Shown: piece after piece, positions 1 through 6,097 of the stretch | Layout: each line of letters begins with the position of its first letter | How positions within the stretch are numbered: the stretch's first letter is position 1 | Assembly: GCA_031263835.1 (NCBI GenBank) | Contig: JAISEZ010000124.1 | Location: 1-10,167 of the forward strand | Direction of reading: 5' to 3' | DNA from: Tannerella sp. | GTDB taxonomy: Bacteria > Bacteroidota > Bacteroidia > Bacteroidales > Tannerellaceae | DNA length: 10,167 nucleotides | Program-made: the position numbers and the translations under genes | The notes under the pieces: model-generated | What the model was told of the DNA's origin: nothing | The model's database searches: none | The model's input: the letters and a program-made list of their open reading frames with translations, nothing else

Positions 1-85
1 CAACGAATTCTAATCATACATAAAAATGCGTAATGCCCCCAACAAAACCGGGATTTTAAAGTGATTGGATTGATTATCATGATTT

Positions 86-102
86 TCCGGACTTCGTCCG
101 GA
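86..102. repeat. Short perfect hairpin
   Basis: Arms TCCGGAC (86-92) and GTCCGGA (96-102) are perfect reverse complements around a 3-nt loop. It is GC-rich and stable for its size. No T-run follows on either strand, so it is not a standard intrinsic terminator; it is the outermost member of the hairpin cluster at this end. Confidence 0.6.
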
Positions 103-159
103 GCAAAGGCAAATTCGAAAAAATCTTCCTCCCCCGCCAAACCCCACCGCCGCGACGCC

Positions 160-184
160 GTAGAGACGCGATGCATCGCGTCTC
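160..184. repeat. Copy 1 of interspersed GAGACGCGATGC palindrome
   Basis: Positions 163-184 are a perfect 22-bp palindrome, each half reading GAGACGCGATG from its outer end. With the preceding GTA this matches the first 25 bases of the second copy at 431-458, but the right-hand TAC is replaced here by CTG. Outside it, CGCGAC (151-156) and GTCGCG (187-192) form a further, slightly offset inverted pair. I recall similar GTAGAGACG...CGTCTCTAC palindromes scattered through Bacteroidetes and cyanobacterial genomes, but cannot check that here. Confidence 0.8.
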
Positions 185-206
185 CTGTCGCGTCCCTTTG
201 AAACCC

Positions 207-242
207 TTATTTTGCGAGAATTCCCTTAGGAATGCAAAATAA
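207..242. repeat. Long AT-rich bulged hairpin
   Basis: Arms TTATTTTGC (207-215) and GCAAAATAA (234-242) pair perfectly. Inside them ATTCC (220-224) and GGAAT (229-233) pair around a CTTA loop. The whole is a 14-bp stem with one 4-nt bulge (GAGA, 216-219). It could act as a transcript 3' stabiliser or as part of the composite repeat that follows. It is not followed by an obvious T-tract. Confidence 0.65.
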
Positions 243-264
243 ACAGCCTGTAACCGTATCTCCG

Positions 265-430
265 GTGTCCCGTCAGGGACAGCATGTCGGTAGAAACAGG
301 ACATCCCCCCGGTGTTCTGTCCCGGCGGGACGGTATGTGCGGCCGAAAACCCACCTTCCGTCCCGGACGGGGCGGGTAGGGGGTGTGTGAGACGTATATT
401 TTCTACCAACAGACTGTCCCGCCGGGACAG
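265..430. repeat. MITE-like mosaic of GTCCC/GGGAC repeat units
   Basis: A unit of about 30 bases recurs. It is a small palindrome (TGTCCCG...GGGACAG) followed by a tail ending near GGTAGAAA. Unit 1 lies at 266-297. Unit 2 lies at 318-350 in the same direction and has a degraded tail. Unit 3 lies at 399-429 in the opposite direction. Units 1 and 3 agree at roughly five of six positions over about 31 bases and so form imperfect terminal inverted repeats of a segment of about 165 bp. A fourth degenerate GTCCC...GGGTAG unit sits near 359-378. No transposase is encoded, so if mobile it would be non-autonomous (MITE or REP/BIME-like). This is inference from symmetry only. Confidence 0.6.
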
Positions 431-458
431 GTAGAGACGCGATGCATCGCGTCTCTAC
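431..458. repeat. Copy 2 of interspersed palindrome, perfect 28 bp
   Basis: A perfect 28-bp palindrome whose half-site is GTAGAGACGCGATG. It repeats the core at 160-184 and abuts the last hairpin of the preceding mosaic (CTGTCCCG/CGGGACAG, 414-430). Two copies bracketing the mosaic suggest either a repeat family that inserts near itself or a boundary duplication. Confidence 0.85.
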
Positions 459-492
459 AACCCCGAGCTGCACCTGCGGCTTGCGCGGGGTT
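459..492. repeat. Inverted repeat with 20-nt loop
   Basis: Arms AACCCCG (459-465) and CGGGGTT (486-492) are perfect reverse complements. It directly follows the 28-bp palindrome with no gap, as if several repeat modules had been stacked. Confidence 0.5.
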
Positions 493-502
493 ATCCATGT
501 CG

Positions 503-518
503 GACGCCTGACGGCGTC
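503..518. repeat. GACGCC/GGCGTC hairpin
   Basis: A 6-bp perfect stem, GACGCC (503-508) and GGCGTC (513-518), around a TGAC loop. It is the last of the hairpins before the acyl-CoA synthetase stop codon at 578 and lies about 60 bases downstream of that gene. It could serve as a 3' end structure, but no T-run supports a terminator call. Confidence 0.5.
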
Positions 519-577
519 AACCTGCAGTGCACAAAAAGTGCTGCGTAACATCAGTTATCAAATCTGCGGGAGAACGG

Positions 578-2395
578 TCACGTATCTGCGTACATGGCTG
601 CGATTTCTGCCGCGTAGCGTTCGGCAATCACGCGGCGGCGCAGTTTGAGCGTGTCGGTCAGTTCGCCCGTATCCATGGAGAAGGGTTTGGCAAGCAGCGT
701 GAAACGCTTGATTTTCTCATACGACGCAAAATCCTGCTGACATGCCTCTATCTGAGCCTGAAACAGCTGCTGCACGGCCGCATGTGCGATTAAGTCTTCC
801 CGGTCGCGATACGCCACGCCCTTTTCATTCGCCCAGGCTTCGAGCGCGGGAAACGCCGGCATAATCAGCGCACTGACAAACTTGCAGCTGTCGGCGATGA
901 CGGCGCACTGTTCTACGTATCTGTTGCCGCTCAGACTCAGTTCGATGGCCTGCGGGGCAATGTATTTGCCGTTGGACGTCTTGAACAGGTCTTTGATGCG
1001 TTCGAGGAAGAACAGCGTGTTGCCTTCGAGGCGTCCGGCATCGCCCGTGCGGAAGAAACCGTCGGCGGTGAAGACCTCGGCGGTGGCTTCGGGATTGCGG
1101 TAGTAGCCCTGCATGACGGTTTTACCCTTTACCAGTATTTCCTGATTGGCCGGGTCGATTTTTACCTGCACGTCGGGCATGAGGGTACCGATGGAGCCAA
1201 TCCGGTAGTCCTTTTCCGGAAAGAAACAGACCGTGGCGCACGTCTCCGAAAGGCCGTAACCGTAGCGCACCGGAAAGTGGACGGACAGGAGAAATTCGGC
1301 AATCGAATCGGCCAGCGGCGCGCCGGCTACCGGAAACAGTCGACCGCGGTCGAGTCCCAGCACCTTTTTCAGCAGGGTGAAAATCATCCTGTCGTAGAAA
1401 TGAAAGGAGAGCGACAGGCCGAACGGCGGACGGCGCCCCGTACGCCTGTAGTCCAGCTGATACCTGCGTCCGACGCGGATGGCGCGCAGGCAGAGGCTCC
1501 GCAGGGGGCGGGGCATGCCGTTGATTTTCTCGTGCACGCCGGCATATACTTTCTCCCAGAAACGGGGCACGTTGCACATCACCGTAGGGCGTATTTCGGG
1601 CAGGCGCTGCTGAATCTGTTTCGGGTCCTGATTGACGGCCACCTGCGCCCCCTTGTGAAAACAGTAGCTCACCCATGCCTTTTCGAAGATATGCGTGAAG
1701 GGAAGGAAACACATCGACACGTCGCGGTCGTTAACCATTGGCAGGCGAAGGTCGTGGATGCGCATGGCTTCAAGAAACGCGGCATGTGTCAGTACCACGC
1801 CTTTCGAGTGGCCGGACGTGCCGGAGGTATAGACGATGGCCGCCGTGTCGTCGGGCGTCGCCTGACTGCGACGGTCGAGCGCCCCGGCTTCGGCTTCGGA
1901 ATGGTCGCCCTCCCGAAGGAAGTCGTCGAAGTAGGCCGACGTGCGGTCTTCCGGGTGACGGACAACCGACGGGTCAAAGATGACCAGCTGTTTCAGGATG
2001 TCGCCGGCGGCCTGCTGCACCTGAAAGGCGCGGTCGTATTGCAGCTGTTCGCCGACAAAGAGCAGCCGCACTTCCGCATCGCGGACGATGTACTCAATCT
2101 GTGCGGCGGAGCTGGTGGCATACATCGGTACGGAAACGGCGCGAACGCCATAGGCTCCGTAGTCTGCATAAAAGCACTGGGGCATGTTCTGGGAATAGAT
2201 GCCGATGTTTTCGTGAATGTGGACGTTCCGGGCAATCAGGGCCTGCGAAACAAGCCGCACGCGGGCGGCGAAATCCGTCCACGATACCGGATACCAGCGT
2301 CCGGTGGCTCCGTCGCGCCAGCGGATGGCCGCCCGGTCGCCGTACTTTTCCGCCTGCCGGTAGATGAGTTCTGCAAAATGATAACAGATGGGCAT
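578..2395 (-). CDS. Long-chain acyl-CoA synthetase (AMP-forming, FAA1-like)
   Basis: A cytoplasmic or membrane-associated ligase of the ANL superfamily, expected to activate fatty acids with ATP to acyl-adenylate and then acyl-CoA. The 605-residue length is normal for the family. Visible motifs: the P-loop YTSGTSGHSKGV (residues 189-200), the adenylate-binding YGYGLSET (378-385), GFFRTGD (446-452) with the ribose-binding Asp452, the hinge ERIKDLFKTSNGKY (465-478), and near the C-terminus GELTDTLKLRR (577-587) with the probable catalytic Lys584. The family usually has Pro where this protein has Asp581. All core residues look intact and the start ATG gives a standard N-terminus (YHFAELIYRQAEKYGD). 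It begins 26 bp after the stop of the transglutaminase lipoprotein gene with no promoter-like box between, so the two are probably one transcript. Chain-length preference cannot be read from sequence. Confidence 0.93.
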   Translation of the reverse strand: MPICYHFAELIYRQAEKYGDRAAIRWRDGATGRWYPVSWTDFAARVRLVSQALIARNVHIHENIGIYSQNMPQCFYADYGAYGVRAVSVPMYATSSAAQIEYIVRDAEVRLLFVGEQLQYDRAFQVQQAAGDILKQLVIFDPSVVRHPEDRTSAYFDDFLREGDHSEAEAGALDRRSQATPDDTAAIVYTSGTSGHSKGVVLTHAAFLEAMRIHDLRLPMVNDRDVSMCFLPFTHIFEKAWVSYCFHKGAQVAVNQDPKQIQQRLPEIRPTVMCNVPRFWEKVYAGVHEKINGMPRPLRSLCLRAIRVGRRYQLDYRRTGRRPPFGLSLSFHFYDRMIFTLLKKVLGLDRGRLFPVAGAPLADSIAEFLLSVHFPVRYGYGLSETCATVCFFPEKDYRIGSIGTLMPDVQVKIDPANQEILVKGKTVMQGYYRNPEATAEVFTADGFFRTGDAGRLEGNTLFFLERIKDLFKTSNGKYIAPQAIELSLSGNRYVEQCAVIADSCKFVSALIMPAFPALEAWANEKGVAYRDREDLIAHAAVQQLFQAQIEACQQDFASYEKIKRFTLLAKPFSMDTGELTDTLKLRRRVIAERYAAEIAAMYADT

Positions 2396-2421
2396 GTTAG
2401 TTTTGATTGATGACAGTTGTT

Positions 2422-5139
2422 TTAGAGTTTGTGAATGACTTTCAGCATCTGTTCGCCCAGGCCGATGGTATAGCCCTGCGAAACGAAGACGATGCGCCCG
2501 AACGTGTCGGCGATGACAAAGACCGGCAACCGGTCGGCGTCCGGCAGTTTCAGGGCGTCCACCAGCATGTCGGCAATGCGGTTGTCCGTGTCCACTCCGC
2601 AGACGATGGTGGAGGGCAGGTCGCCGAATTCTTTCGGGTCATACTGCTGCAGCGCCTGTTCGTTCCTGAAGAGGAAAATCAGACGCCGGTTCCACTGTTC
2701 GAAATCTTCCCTGAACTGGGCGATGTCGCGCAGGGCGTGGTTGGTCGGCTCCTGCCGCGGGCCTAAAAGAGCGACGGCGAAATAGCCGCGTCCGGCGACA
2801 TGGAGAATTGACGTTTCCTCGCCGCCGCCAGCCGGCCGGAAGGTCGCTTCGGCATTCAGGCTGCCGATGACCTGAATGCCATCCGCATTTTCGCGCATGA
2901 CCAGCGCCGTTGACGTATGCTCGCCGGCCCTGACCGTAAAGGAGACCATCCGCGTCAACACCTTCCCGCTGGCCAGGCGCGTACCGCTTACCAGCAGGTA
3001 ATTGCCTTCGTCAACGGGCTGCGGACGCTTCAGGATACCGGCCCACGAGTCGCCCTGTTCCATATCGGCCATTGCTCCCCGCCGCTCGAAATTCAGTGTC
3101 TGCAGCTGTGCATCCGGACGTATTCTGGCGATGGAGAAATGGGTGTAATACTTCGGGTTGTCCAGAGCGGGGACAGGCGCGTAGGAGGCCGAGACAAAAC
3201 CCTGCCGGGCTGCGCCGGGCAGGCCGGCTTCAAAGTCAACGTCTATCCACCGGTTCCGGTAATACTGCACCTTTCCGGCCACGCGCTCGATACGCGCCGG
3301 AATACCCATGCTGCGCGCCAGCGCGACAAAGAATATCTGCCGCGAACGGGCGTCGGCCATGCGCGCCTTCCACACGCCGGCCGGCATGACGGGAATGCGC
3401 TGCGGGTTGAGTTCGTCCCTTACGGCCACGTGCCGGCTGACCCAGTCGACCAGCGCCTGCGGGTTTTCACGCACGGATTCGACCAGCGACGCCGGCGCCT
3501 GTTCCGCAAAGAAATGTTTGTAAGGGGTCAGCAGTTCGTTGGCTACGCGCGGATTGAGGACGTACCGCCGGAACAGTTCCGTTTCGGTAATGGCAGGACT
3601 GTCCGCGGGAGACGGGTCGCGGTAGAAGCCGGCCGGAATGGCGGGCGTATGAAGCAGATGGTCGAACAGCGTAGCCGCCGGCGTGTCGCGCAGGTCCTTG
3701 TCCGAAATCGCCTCCAGCAGGGCCATGGCCAGCGGACGCCGCTCTGCGGGCGCGTCGCGCAGGAAGGTTTCAATCTCCGCCCAGTTGCCGCGGCTTTTCA
3801 GGAGAAACTCCTTTGTCTTTTCCACATCCAGAGAAAGTGCTGTGGCCAGGGAAGCGGCCTTTTCTTCCGTATAGAAGGTCGCTACGTAGGCATTGCGGAT
3901 GCTGTCTTCCTCCGTCAGGCGGGCGGCGTTGGCCTCCTTCTGCGCCTCCGTCACCTCTACCGGAACAGTCCCTTCCGGCGGCGGCGTCATGTCCCACTCC
4001 TCGACGATTTCATCGCCCGGCTGCCTGTTCAGGACAATCGTGACATCCTCCTCCTTTCCGAAATGAAGCTGTCTGTATCCGAAACGTCCGTCTTTCGTTG
4101 CCCAGGCCAGCAGGTCGCCCTTTCCCGCCGAAAGCGAACAGCGTCCGTCACTGTCCGTCGTTTTCCGTGCAACGGAATAGAACTCGGCATAGTTATACAG
4201 CTTGAACTCCACCAGTGCGCCGGCTACCGGGCGGCTGTCCACGTCCACGACCGTCACGACGGTACGGGCGGCCGGCGCATAGTTGCGGATGACGTTGATT
4301 TCCGTGTAGCACTCCGTTTTTTCCATCACTTCTTCCGCTCCGCTGTAATGGCCGAAGACTTTGGTATGCATCAGCATCCCGCGGGAGGCGGGTGCGTTGA
4401 ACCAGGCGAGGTTCAGCACCGGTTCCGGTTCGCAGGCGCCGAGAAAACGCCATTCGCCGTCCACCCAGGCCTCGACCCACGCATGATTGTCGTCGGTATG
4501 CGCCCAGCGGGGCGTATAGACCTGCCGGGCGGGAATGCCGACGGCACGCAGGGCGGCAGTCGTAAAGGTCGATTCTTCGCCGCAGCGTCCGGAGGCTGTC
4601 CTGACGGAGGCCAGCGGCGAACTCGTCCGTCCGTCGGACGGCGCGTAAACCACCTTTTCATGACACCAGTGATTGACCTCCAGCACGGCTTCCCGCAACG
4701 GAAGCCCTTTCACGCGGTCTTTCAGTTCTTCGTAGAAGACTGTCCGGCTGCTGTCCAGATTTTCGTTGTTGACGCGCACGGGCAATACGAAATGGCGGAA
4801 GACGTCTTCGGGAATCTCCTTCCCCCAGGGCATCTCCCGCCGGGCCGTAAAACTTGCACGGACGTTTTCCAGATAAAACTCGCCCGGATAGTCGGCCACG
4901 TCGCCGACGGGCATCCATGCGTAGAGGAACATCAGCGCTTCGCGTTCGCAGGTCGTCATCTCCCGGTCGAACACGGAGAACAGGGTTCGGTCGGGAAAAG
5001 CGGACTGTCTTGCCTCAAACGCCTTTGCGACTTCGTCGCGGGCAACGGCATCGGAAATAAAACGGGACTGCGACGGCGTACAACTGATTCCCGTCAGCAA
5101 AGCGATTCCCAAACCAATAATCGTATAACCGGTATTCAT
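2422..5139 (-). CDS. Large lipoprotein with two transglutaminase-like modules and thioredoxin-like C-terminus
   Basis: A 905-residue predicted lipoprotein of uncertain function. I chose the ATG at 5139, not the in-frame ATG at 5169. It gives a clean signal peptide (MNTGYTIIGLGIALLTGIS, then Cys20), and a -7 promoter box lies between the two ATGs. Residues about 140-250 form a transglutaminase-like core with Cys186 in GRCGEES, His219 in DNHAWVEAW, and Glu237 in ACEPEP where classical enzymes have Asp. Residues 290-370 resemble a carboxypeptidase-regulatory or Ig-like beta domain (VTVVDVDSRPVAGALVEF). Residues 525-640 look like a second transglutaminase fold (ARSMGIPARIE, RWIDVDFE), but Ala597 and Arg630 align with the catalytic Cys and His. 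The last 90 residues (LIFLF..., LPVFVIADTFGRIVFVSQGY) look thioredoxin-like without CXXC. It probably acts in the periplasm or at the envelope on peptide or protein substrates; the substrate is unknown. Confidence 0.85.
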   Translation of the reverse strand: MNTGYTIIGLGIALLTGISCTPSQSRFISDAVARDEVAKAFEARQSAFPDRTLFSVFDREMTTCEREALMFLYAWMPVGDVADYPGEFYLENVRASFTARREMPWGKEIPEDVFRHFVLPVRVNNENLDSSRTVFYEELKDRVKGLPLREAVLEVNHWCHEKVVYAPSDGRTSSPLASVRTASGRCGEESTFTTAALRAVGIPARQVYTPRWAHTDDNHAWVEAWVDGEWRFLGACEPEPVLNLAWFNAPASRGMLMHTKVFGHYSGAEEVMEKTECYTEINVIRNYAPAARTVVTVVDVDSRPVAGALVEFKLYNYAEFYSVARKTTDSDGRCSLSAGKGDLLAWATKDGRFGYRQLHFGKEEDVTIVLNRQPGDEIVEEWDMTPPPEGTVPVEVTEAQKEANAARLTEEDSIRNAYVATFYTEEKAASLATALSLDVEKTKEFLLKSRGNWAEIETFLRDAPAERRPLAMALLEAISDKDLRDTPAATLFDHLLHTPAIPAGFYRDPSPADSPAITETELFRRYVLNPRVANELLTPYKHFFAEQAPASLVESVRENPQALVDWVSRHVAVRDELNPQRIPVMPAGVWKARMADARSRQIFFVALARSMGIPARIERVAGKVQYYRNRWIDVDFEAGLPGAARQGFVSASYAPVPALDNPKYYTHFSIARIRPDAQLQTLNFERRGAMADMEQGDSWAGILKRPQPVDEGNYLLVSGTRLASGKVLTRMVSFTVRAGEHTSTALVMRENADGIQVIGSLNAEATFRPAGGGEETSILHVAGRGYFAVALLGPRQEPTNHALRDIAQFREDFEQWNRRLIFLFRNEQALQQYDPKEFGDLPSTIVCGVDTDNRIADMLVDALKLPDADRLPVFVIADTFGRIVFVSQGYTIGLGEQMLKVIHKL

Positions 5140-5156
5140 TTGTATCAATTTGGATG

Positions 5157-5164
5157 CAAAGATA
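5157..5164 (-). promoter_or_regulatory. Bacteroidetes -7 box (TATCTTTG) for the lipoprotein operon
   Basis: Read on the minus strand, this is TATCTTTG, a perfect match to the Bacteroidetes consensus TAnnTTTG. It lies 17 bases upstream of the ATG at 5139, leaving a very short leader. No convincing -33 TTTG element lies at the usual spacing. The palindrome at 5166-5178 (CCATTTCAAATGG) sits immediately upstream and could be an operator. The box falls inside the longer alternative reading frame, which is why I prefer the downstream start codon. Confidence 0.55.
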
Positions 5165-5165
5165 C

Positions 5166-5178
5166 CCATTTCAAATGG
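5166..5178. promoter_or_regulatory. Small palindrome abutting the lipoprotein promoter
   Basis: CCATTTCAAATGG is a perfect 6-bp inverted repeat around a single C. It starts one base from the -7 box of the minus-strand promoter, a position where a bound dimer would block or contact RNA polymerase. A regulator-binding role is inference; no regulator gene is seen nearby. Confidence 0.35.
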
Positions 5179-5234
5179 ATTTACCGCTTTTGGCCCCCCG
5201 AATAAGGGTGAATTCTATGTTCCCATCCAAATTG

Positions 5235-5588
5235 TTTCCCATAAAAAACATGAACGCTCATGCACTTTCTTTATCCAGTGAATTATTACAGTCGGCCTGA
5301 TAAAAATTTCCGGTTCCAACGATCTCAAAAAGATGATGAACAATCCACGCTGCTGCCGGAAAGGTATCCTTTCCATAATACTGCCGGACTTATGCACACC
5401 GGCATTATCCGGTATCCATTTTCACATTGGCCATTTGCTCATTCTCACATTGTTCTTAGCTCTATAACGTTTTGTATGGGTATAATCTGCGTCAACTCAT
5501 TTATGGGTGTCAACCATTCATTTATTCTGTCTGTTCATACACAAAACCATCCCGTACAAACCTGTATCTGCATGGAAAATTTAATCGC
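5235..5588. other. AT-rich intergenic stretch without a credible gene
   Basis: No convincing coding sequence. It contains a 7-bp perfect hairpin, GGAAAGG-TAT-CCTTTCC (5358-5374), a smaller ACCGG/CCGGT hairpin (5398-5413), and a single arm of the TTCACATT-type repeat (5419-5452). A long plus-strand frame from 5260 to 6036 runs through these repeats and is antisense to the better minus-strand remnant, so I do not call it. Confidence 0.55.
5419..5452. repeat. Solo copy of the CACATT/CTCATT interspersed repeat
   Basis: Starts ATTTTCACATTG and ends CTCATTCTCACATT. It resembles the right arm of the inverted repeat at 7355-7389 (ATTTTCACATTG... ...CACATTCTCTCATT), with a few substitutions and a one-base length difference. 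The same low-complexity family therefore occurs twice in the window, once as a single arm and once as a pair of arms. Confidence 0.65.
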
Positions 5589-5974
5589 TTACGCAGAGAA
5601 TCGTGATTTTAAGCAACCGTTGACTTTGGCTGTATATAAAATCTCTTTATCCATACGATTCATTACAGAGTCAGGCAGTCCTTTCATGTCTTTGGACGAA
5701 AAAATCATGAAAGAGACATTTTCTATCTCTTTCCGGATCAATCCCATAAATCGGTTGATTGTTTCCCTCTCTACCGACTCGAGCGTCATCTCTCCTGACT
5801 CCGGTTCGGCTTCTACTGAGGCGGAGACCGTCTCTTCCGGGTTTTTTACGCGATCTCTCCCGAACCCGTTTTGCTTTCGGGAGAAACGGGTTTCATTGTC
5901 ACAGAGACGGAAATTATCTCTTTTATGTTTTCCGCTCCTTTTTCTTCGATCGGTACTGTTTCCTTTTTATTCAC
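5589..5974 (-). pseudogene. Frameshifted small gene, about 128 residues, unknown function
   Basis: Two overlapping minus-strand frames read as one protein if one base is restored near 5847. The first part begins at a GTG (5974), runs NKKETVPIEEKG...TGSGEIA and stops at a TAA (5848-5846). The second part continues from 5849 as VKNPEETVSASVEAEPESGE, then TLESVERETINRFMGL..., and ends at a TAA (5591-5589). Both parts are rich in Glu, Lys, Ser and Ile and look like real, soluble, partly helical protein. The junction reads GCGTAAAAAACCC on the minus strand; GCGGTAAAAAACCC would join the parts as ...EIAVKNP. The stop precedes the A-run, which argues against programmed -1 slippage on it. I recognise no family. 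GTG start and A-rich leader are tentative. It may be a decayed gene or contain a sequencing error. Confidence 0.5.
5856..5892. repeat. Two interlocked 9-bp inverted repeats
   Basis: TCTCCCGAA (5856-5864) pairs with TTCGGGAGA (5876-5884), and AACCCGTTT (5863-5871) pairs with AAACGGGTT (5884-5892). The order of arms is A-B-A'-B', so the two stems exclude each other or form a pseudoknot. They lie inside the first part of the frameshifted minus-strand gene (KPVSPESKTGSG), so part of the symmetry could come from coding constraints. Confidence 0.5.
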
Positions 5975-6074
5975 CGTTCTTTCTTTTATCTGTATTTGCT
6001 ATGGTTGTCCCTAAAAAACAGGCGGTTGAAAAATGATTCGTTATAGAGCCAAAAACTCTTCCTCTCATAGAAAA

Positions 6075-6097
6075 GAAGCGGGAAGAATCCCGTCTTC
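6075..6097. repeat. GAAGCGGGA hairpin upstream of the ATPase gene
   Basis: GAAGCGGGA (6075-6083) pairs with TCCCG-t-CTTC (6088-6097) around an AGAA loop: a 9-bp stem with one bulged T. It overlaps the left arm of the larger inverted repeat at 6095-6136 by three bases. No T-run follows on either strand. Confidence 0.4.

Larger units (their letters stand above)
1..577. other. Gene-free left region rich in palindromes
   Basis: I find no believable coding sequence here. The open frames that exist cross perfect palindromes and have odd Arg/Pro/Cys-rich composition. The region holds at least nine inverted repeats (listed separately), while positions 1-85 are AT-rich with nothing recognisable. It lies downstream of the acyl-CoA synthetase stop codon. 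None of the hairpins is followed on the minus strand by a clear T-run, so I cannot name a classical intrinsic terminator for that operon. Confidence 0.7.
5146..5234. repeat. 11-bp inverted repeat spanning the lipoprotein promoter
   Basis: CAATTTGGATG (5146-5156) and CATCCAAATTG (5224-5234) are perfect reverse complements separated by 67 bases that contain the -7 box and the smaller palindrome. The inner arm falls in the predicted 5' leader. It could be a pair of half-sites for DNA looping, ends of a degenerate invertible or mobile segment, or chance in AT-rich DNA. Confidence 0.4.

Noticed and set aside
77..551. Minus-strand frames of 92-110 codons at the left end
   Set aside because: They traverse two perfect palindromes and the repeat mosaic; the encoded sequences are low-complexity Arg/Pro/Gly-rich and lack any domain.
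1..577. tRNA, rRNA or a replication origin in the palindrome-rich region
   Set aside because: No cloverleaf, rRNA motif or iterated initiator box is visible; the hairpins differ from each other and are GC-rich.
1277..2410. Plus-strand open frame of 377 codons
   Set aside because: Antisense shadow of the acyl-CoA synthetase gene, which has all family motifs intact.
5140..5169. Longer lipoprotein start at 5169
   Set aside because: Adds MGIFASKLIQ before a clean lipoprotein signal peptide and would place the -7 box inside the coding region.
2917..5205. Plus-strand open frame of 762 codons
   Set aside because: It is entirely antisense to the transglutaminase-like lipoprotein gene. Long antisense frames are expected in GC-rich coding DNA, and the translation is His/Arg/Gly-rich without domains.
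5840..5855. Programmed -1 frameshifting at the A-run
   Set aside because: In the upstream frame the TAA stop comes before the slippery A-run, so ribosomes would terminate before slipping; a base deletion or sequencing error is simpler.
5260..6036. Plus-strand open frame of 258 codons
   Set aside because: It runs through hairpins and an interspersed repeat arm, has an unusual Phe/Ser/His/Cys-rich composition, no promoter, and overlaps a more protein-like minus-strand remnant.
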